DNA of 64,000 bases from Afipia sp. 1NLS2 (lineage in GTDB: Bacteria > Pseudomonadota > Alphaproteobacteria > Rhizobiales > Xanthobacteraceae): positions 310,001 through 374,000 of the forward strand of contig NZ_ADVZ01000002.1 in assembly GCF_000178995.1 (NCBI RefSeq), given 5' to 3'. Numbering within the stretch: position 1 is the stretch's first letter; each line of letters begins with the position of its first letter. Below the pieces are notes generated by a model, which was not told the origin of the DNA, did no database searches, and saw nothing but the letters and a program-made list of their open reading frames with translations. The position numbers and the translations under genes are program-made. Positions 59,129 through 64,000 of this stretch are shown here, one piece after another.

Positions 59129-61618
59129 ATGCGGTTGCTGGTGCGCTTCCTGGGGTTCCTTTTTGCCGCCGGAACGATCCTGTTCCTGGTTGGCGTCAGC
59201 GCCGTCGCGGGCCTGCTCTGGCATTACTCAAAGGACCTGCCGGACTACACCCAGCTCAAGAACTACGAGCCTCCGGTGATGACGCGCGTTCATGCCGCCG
59301 ATGGTTCGCTGCTCGCCGAATACGCCAAGGAACGCCGTCTCTATCTGCCGATCCAGGCGATCCCCAAGCGCGTCATCAATTCCTTCCTCGCCGCCGAGGA
59401 CAAGAATTTCTACGAGCATGGCGGTATCGATTTCACTGGCATGGCGCGCGCGGCATTATTGTATGCGCAGAACTACGGCTCGAACCGCCGCCCGCAGGGT
59501 GCCTCCACCATCACCCAGCAGGTCGCGAAGAACTTCCTGCTGACAAACGAAGTCTCCTTTACCCGCAAGATCAAGGAAGCCTTGCTGGCGATGCGCATCG
59601 AGCGCACCTACAGCAAGGAAAAGATCCTCGAGCTTTATCTCAACGAGATCTATCTCGGTCTTGGCGCCTATGGCATCGCCGCTGCCTCGCTCGTTTACTT
59701 CGACAAGTCGGTCAACGAATTGACGATCGCGGAAGCGGCCTATCTCGCCGCTCTGCCGAAGGCGCCCGCCCAGCTTCATCCGGTGCGCAACCATGATCGC
59801 GCGGTCGAGCGCCGCAATTACGTGATCGACCGTCTTGCCGAGAATGGCTGGATTAAGCCTGCGGAAGCCGCCGCCGCGCGCAAGGAGCCGCTTGTCGTCA
59901 CCAGCCGCAGCAACGCGACGCATGTCTTCGCGGGCGAGTATTTCGCCGAGGAGGTCCGCCGCGACATCTTCGAGCGCTACGGCGAAAAGAAACTCTATGA
60001 GGGCGGCCTGTCGGTGCGCGCCACCCTCGATCCGAAATTGCAGGTGATCGCACGCCAGGCGATGGTCAAGGGTCTCGTCAACTACGACGAGTCGGTCGGC
60101 TGGCGCGGGCCTGTCACCAAAATCGATATCAGCGGCGACTGGGGCATAAAACTCGCCGAGGTCAAATCGCTGTCCGACGTTTCACCGTGGCGCATGGCGG
60201 TGGTGCTGGAGGCGAACGACCAGTCCGCGCGCATCGGCTTCCAGCCGGGCCGCGTGCTCGGTGGCGCGGTCTCCAAGGCGCGTGATACTGGCCTCGTGAC
60301 CATGGACGGCGTGCGCTGGGCTAAAGCCGCTTCGGGGCCGACCCGCTACAAGGCTCCGACCAAGGTGACACAGGTGTTGACGCCGGGTGATGTGGTCTAT
60401 GTCGATCCGCTGCTTGGCAAGGACGGCAAGGTGGTCGAGGGGCAATACCGGCTGCGCCAGATTCCCGAAGTGTCGGGCGGCATGATCGTGATGGACCCGA
60501 ACACCGGCCGCGTGCTGGCCATGAGTGGCGGTTTCTCGTTCGACCAGAGTCAGTTCAACCGCGCCACGCAGGCCTACCGGCAGCCCGGTTCATCCTTCAA
60601 GCCGATCGTCTATTCGACCGCGCTGGACAACGGCTACACGCCGTCGAGCATCGTGGTCGATGCGCCGATCGAAATCGATCAGGGCTCTGGCAATGTGTGG
60701 CGGCCCGAAAACTATTCGACCGGCAAGTATTACGGTCCGCAGACGCTCCGCTTCGGCCTCGAGCACTCCGTCAATAACATGACGGTGCGGCTTGCGCAGG
60801 ATATCGGCATGCCGATCATCGGTGAATATGCCAAGCGCTTCGGTGTCTATGACGAATTGCCGAACTATCTGTCCTACGCGCTTGGTGCGGGCGAGACGAC
60901 CGTGATGCGCATGGTGACGGCGTATTCGATGATCGCCAATGGCGGCAAGCGCGTGAAGGCGACCTTGATCGATCGCATCCAGGACCGCTTCGGCCACACC
61001 ATCTACAAGCACGACCAGCGCGAATGCCGTGGCTGCGATGCGCCGGAGGGTTGGCACAACCAGCCCGAGCCGACGCTGATTGACCGGCGCGAGCAGGTGC
61101 TCGATCCGATGACGGCCTACCAGATCACCTCGATGATGGAAGGCGTGGTCCAGCGTGGCACCGCGACCGTCGTGCGCGAGGTCGGCAAGCCGATCGCGGG
61201 CAAGACCGGCACCACCAACGAGGAAAAGGACGCCTGGTTCGTCGGCTTCTCGCCGAATATCGTTGTCGGCCTGTATATCGGCTACGACAAGCCGAAGCCG
61301 CTCGGCCGTGGCGGCACCGGCGGCCATCTCGCCGCGCCGATCGCCAAGGATTTCCTCAAGGTCGCGCTGGCGGACAAGCCTGCGGTGCCGTTCCGCGTGC
61401 CTGCGGGCATCAAACTCGTGCGCGTCGATCTCAAGAGTGGCATGCGGGCGGGGCCGGGCGATACCGGCCGCACCATCCTCGAGGCCTTCAAACCGGGGAC
61501 CGCACCCCCTGACAATTACGCAGCCATCGGCATGGCCGACGGCAACGGGCAGGTGCTCACCGTGTCGCCCGACGCGGATCGCGCGATCATGCGCCCGGGT
61601 ACCGGCGGCCTTTATTGA
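59129..61618 (+). CDS. mrcA: Class A penicillin-binding protein 1A
   Basis: 829 residues from ATG 59129; TTG 59123 is less likely. An N-terminal anchor helix (residues 5-30) precedes the GT51 glycosyltransferase: catalytic Glu in AAEDKNFYEHGGID near 90, GASTITQQVAKNF near 125 and ERTYSKEKILELYLNEI near 155. An OB-like insert follows, then the transpeptidase with SxxK in QPGSSFKPIVY near 488, the SVNN motif near 545 and KTGTT near 691. It polymerises and cross-links peptidoglycan. It is the standard amiC-mrcA-prfB order of alphaproteobacteria. Confidence 0.95.
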   Translation: MRLLVRFLGFLFAAGTILFLVGVSAVAGLLWHYSKDLPDYTQLKNYEPPVMTRVHAADGSLLAEYAKERRLYLPIQAIPKRVINSFLAAEDKNFYEHGGIDFTGMARAALLYAQNYGSNRRPQGASTITQQVAKNFLLTNEVSFTRKIKEALLAMRIERTYSKEKILELYLNEIYLGLGAYGIAAASLVYFDKSVNELTIAEAAYLAALPKAPAQLHPVRNHDRAVERRNYVIDRLAENGWIKPAEAAAARKEPLVVTSRSNATHVFAGEYFAEEVRRDIFERYGEKKLYEGGLSVRATLDPKLQVIARQAMVKGLVNYDESVGWRGPVTKIDISGDWGIKLAEVKSLSDVSPWRMAVVLEANDQSARIGFQPGRVLGGAVSKARDTGLVTMDGVRWAKAASGPTRYKAPTKVTQVLTPGDVVYVDPLLGKDGKVVEGQYRLRQIPEVSGGMIVMDPNTGRVLAMSGGFSFDQSQFNRATQAYRQPGSSFKPIVYSTALDNGYTPSSIVVDAPIEIDQGSGNVWRPENYSTGKYYGPQTLRFGLEHSVNNMTVRLAQDIGMPIIGEYAKRFGVYDELPNYLSYALGAGETTVMRMVTAYSMIANGGKRVKATLIDRIQDRFGHTIYKHDQRECRGCDAPEGWHNQPEPTLIDRREQVLDPMTAYQITSMMEGVVQRGTATVVREVGKPIAGKTGTTNEEKDAWFVGFSPNIVVGLYIGYDKPKPLGRGGTGGHLAAPIAKDFLKVALADKPAVPFRVPAGIKLVRVDLKSGMRAGPGDTGRTILEAFKPGTAPPDNYAAIGMADGNGQVLTVSPDADRAIMRPGTGGLY

Positions 61619-61710
61619 CCTGATTGCATCGGCGCGCCGCAGCGGCTAAGTCCTGCGGCACGATTTGCGCGCGTGCGCTTCCTTGTTTGAATGAGAGACG
61701 AAGAACCAAG

Positions 61711-62842
61711 ATGCGTCCTGAAGTCGAACGCCTTGTCGAAGAGATCAAGCAGTCAGTCGGGCTGCTGAGGAGGCATCTTTGACGTCGATACCGCAACCGC
61801 GCGTCTCGCCGAACTGAACAACCTCGCCGAAGACCCCAATCTCTGGAATGATCCGCAGAAAGCCCAGAAGCTGATGCAGGAGCGGACCTCGCTCGAAAAC
61901 CAGCTTGGCGGCATCGGGCGGACCGAACGCGAACTCGAGGACCAGATCGGCATGATCGAACTCGGCGAGGCCGAGAACGACGAGGCCGTGGTGACCGAGG
62001 CCGAAAACGCGCTGAAGGCGCTCAAGAAGGATGTCGCGCGCCAGGAGCTGGAAGCGCTGCTCTCCGGCGAGGCCGACAAGTTCGACACCTACCTCGAAGT
62101 CCATGCCGGCGCGGGCGGGACCGAGAGCCAGGACTGGGCCTCGATGCTGTTGCGCATGTACACGCGTTGGGCCGAGCGCAAGGGCTTCAAGGTCGAGTAT
62201 CTCGAAGAGACGCAAGGCGAAGAAGCGGGCATCAAGTCCGCGACGATCCAGATCAGCGGCCACAATGCCTATGGCTGGCTCAAGACCGAAGCAGGCGTGC
62301 ACCGCCTCGTGCGCATTTCTCCTTACGATTCCAACGCACGGCGGCACACGTCGTTTTCGAGCATCGCGATTTTCCCGGTGGTCGACAATTCGATCAAGAT
62401 CGACATCAACGAGTCCGATGTGCGCGTCGACACCATGCGTTCGGGCGGCGCGGGTGGCCAGCACGTCAACAAAACCGAATCCGCGGTGCGCCTTACGCAT
62501 ATCCCGACCGGCGTGGCCGTGGTCTGTCAGGCCGGGCGCTCACAGCACAAGAATCGCGCGCAAGCGTGGGACATGTTGCGTGCGCGGCTTTACGAGATTG
62601 AACTGAAGAAGCGTGAAGAGCAGGCCGCCGCCGATCAGGCCGCCAAGACCGATATCGGCTGGGGCCATCAGATTCGCTCCTACGTGCTGCAGCCGTATCA
62701 GATGGTGAAGGATCTGCGCACTGGCGTGCAGACGTCGGACACGTCGGGCGTACTCGATGGCGATCTCGACGAGTTCATGGCCGCGACGCTGGCGCAGAGG
62801 GCCTTCGGCACCGCGCCCGGCCAGATCGAGGACGTGGACTGA
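61711..62842 (+). CDS. prfB: Peptide chain release factor 2, programmed +1 frameshift
   Basis: 376 residues, made by reading 61711-61779, skipping the T at 61780, and continuing at 61781-62842. The first 23 codons end CTGAGGAGGCATCTT followed by TGA: an internal SD-like AGGAGG, the slippery CTT and the TGA stop form the classical RF2 autoregulation site. The +1 frame gives LLRRHL then [12 protein letters not shown]. The RF2 class shows GGQ in [19 protein letters not shown] and the codon-recognition tripeptide as SPY ([13 protein letters not shown]), a common alphaproteobacterial variant of SPF. It recognises UGA and UAA. Confidence 0.95.
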
Positions 62843-62864
62843 TTTTCTTTGTTGAGGAGCTGCG

Positions 62865-63524
62865 ATGAATGCACAAGGCAAACTAATCGTTCGCAGCTTC
62901 TCGGTCTCCCTTGATGGCTATGGTGCTGGCCCGGATCAGAGTCTCGACAGCCCGCTCGGTGTTGGCGGGTTTGGCCTGCATCAATGGGCTATGGCCACGC
63001 GCACGTTCCAGAACAAGGTCTTCGGAAGGGACGGCGGCGCAACCGGTCCTGACGACGATCTGGCCGCGATGGGTTTTGAGAATCTCGGCGCGTGGATCAT
63101 GGGTCGCAACATGTTCGGCCCAGTTCGTGGCGCTTGGCCAGATGAAACCTGGAAGGGATGGTGGGGCGATGAGCCGCCATACCACTGTCCGGTTTTTGTC
63201 CTGACCCACCACGCACGTGCGCCGATCACGATGAAAGGCGGCACCGTCTTTCATTTTGTAACGGACGGAATCGAGGTGGCGCTTGACCGTGCGAGACAGG
63301 CGGCCGGGGGCAAGGACATTCGTGTCGGCGGCGGCGTGACGACGATCCGCGAGTATCTTCGCGCGAGGCTGATCGACGATTTGCACATCGCGATTTCGCC
63401 GGTCCTGCTGGGGCGCGGCGAAGCCCTTTTTGACGGGATCGATCTTCCTGGGCTCGGCTACACGGTCGGTGAGCATATCGCGACACTGAACGCCATGCAT
63501 CTGCGGTTTCACCGCAAGGATTGA
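62865..63524 (+). CDS. DHFR/RibD C-terminal-like reductase
   Basis: 219 residues. LIVRSFSVSLDGYGAGPDQS is the first strand and substrate loop, GAWIMGRNMFG the cofactor turn, and IRVGGGVTTIREYL the NADPH-binding GGG motif. The family covers RibD-like reductases and many uncharacterised ones; no substrate can be assigned. A GAGGAG ribosome site lies 8 bases before the ATG. It may be transcribed with prfB. It is distinct from the shorter relative at 10449. Confidence 0.82.
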   Translation: MNAQGKLIVRSFSVSLDGYGAGPDQSLDSPLGVGGFGLHQWAMATRTFQNKVFGRDGGATGPDDDLAAMGFENLGAWIMGRNMFGPVRGAWPDETWKGWWGDEPPYHCPVFVLTHHARAPITMKGGTVFHFVTDGIEVALDRARQAAGGKDIRVGGGVTTIREYLRARLIDDLHIAISPVLLGRGEALFDGIDLPGLGYTVGEHIATLNAMHLRFHRKD

Positions 63525-63540
63525 GCAGGCGAGTAAACGA

Positions 63541-64000
63541 TCAGCCCTGAGCGAACCGCGCGCCCGCGCGCAGAAAACGCTGCGGGTCGACGGCTTCGCC
63601 GTTGATACGCGTTTCATAATGCAGGTGCGGTCCAGTCGAGCGGCCGGTGGAGCCGACTTCGCCGACCACTTCGCCGGTCTTCACGACATCGCCGACTTTC
63701 ACGTCGATTTGCGACAGGTGTCCGTAACGGGTGGCAAGACCGTTGCCGTGATCGATCTCGACCATCCGGCCATAGCCGCCTGACCATCCTGCGGATGTGA
63801 CTTTACCGTCGGCGGTGGCGCGCACCGGATCGCCGGTCGAAGCGCGGAAATCGAGGCCGGTGTGCATCGCGGGCCGCCCCACGAATGGATCGTTGCGTAC
63901 GCCGAAGCCTGAGGACAATTCGATTTCTCCGACCACCGGCTTGCGATAGGGCACCATCGCCAGCGTGCGGTTGAGCTTGTCGACTTGCGCGCGGCTCAAC
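63541..64000 (-). CDS. M23 family metallopeptidase (LytM), C-terminal part
   Basis: The C-terminal 153 residues of a longer protein whose N-terminus is outside the window. The LytM fold is clear: GFGVRNDPFVGRPAMHTGLD has the HxxxD zinc pair, DHGNGLATRYGHLSQI the middle strands, and GPHLHYETRINGEAVDPQRF the HxH motif. M23 domains in proteins of this type either cut peptidoglycan cross-bridges or, when degenerate, activate amidases; zinc ligands here look intact. The convergent DHFR-like gene ends 16 bases away. Confidence 0.85.
   Translation of the reverse strand, partial: LSRAQVDKLNRTLAMVPYRKPVVGEIELSSGFGVRNDPFVGRPAMHTGLDFRASTGDPVRATADGKVTSAGWSGGYGRMVEIDHGNGLATRYGHLSQIDVKVGDVVKTGEVVGEVGSTGRSTGPHLHYETRINGEAVDPQRFLRAGARFAQG

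Noticed and set aside
61711-61782. prfB read as a truncated gene or pseudogene because of the in-frame TGA
   Set aside because: The TGA is in the classical RF2 frameshift context and the +1 frame is full length and conserved.

Overview
The window is a contiguous piece of a high-GC alphaproteobacterial chromosome, most likely from the Bradyrhizobium/Afipia/Rhodopseudomonas/Nitrobacter group (Nitrobacteraceae). Family-level clues are an NDUFA12-type complex I subunit, a BA14K-type protein, an MXKDX pentapeptide-repeat protein, an RNase E with a split S1 domain and a C-terminal GWW tail, a malic enzyme fused to a phosphotransacetylase-like domain, two sites matching the EcfG general stress promoter (GGAAC-N16-CGTT), and a 73-bp palindromic intergenic repeat. 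No rRNA, tRNA, CRISPR array, transposase or phage gene was seen.

Layout. 1-9.8 kb: polyphosphate metabolism (ppk, ppx), a Ser-rich two-repeat protein behind a sigma-54-like promoter, rnd, aspS, maeB. 10-15 kb: small envelope and redox genes (DoxX, DHFR-like, polysaccharide deacetylase, L,D-transpeptidase, CreA-like, SMR exporter). 15-25.6 kb: two RND efflux systems separated by a chemoreceptor-like protein. 25.6-29.6 kb: mostly small accessory genes, one with an EcfG-type promoter and one with a near-perfect sigma-54 promoter. 29.6-34.5 kb: the C4-dicarboxylate module dctD-dctB/dctA with a sigma-54 promoter and paired upstream palindromes. 34.5-36.3 kb: an AT-rich single-gene island between two terminators. 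36.3-40.1 kb: B12-dependent ribonucleotide reductase nrdJ with a long structured leader. 40.7-44.6 kb: DMT permease, BA14K protein, NDUFA12, DUF2155 protein, aat. 44.6-47.7 kb: a three-gene phosphorelay cassette lying between aat and accC. 47.7-54 kb: accC, accB, aroQ, DsbA-like protein, M48 protease, aminotransferase. 54-64 kb: rne, amiC, PBP1A, prfB with its programmed frameshift, a second DHFR-like protein, and the 3' part of an M23 peptidase gene.

Most of the window is housekeeping sequence. The least explained material is: (i) two uncharacterised genes at 3032 and 28953, both headed by sigma-54 promoters and sharing a CCGGCA/ATTTTGC-like motif further upstream, which suggests one small regulon; (ii) the AT-rich gene at 34707-36269; (iii) the nrdJ leader, with a NrdR-like box and a terminator-like hairpin; and (iv) two small genes under apparent general-stress control. 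All functions are inferred from reading the sequence; no database search was run.
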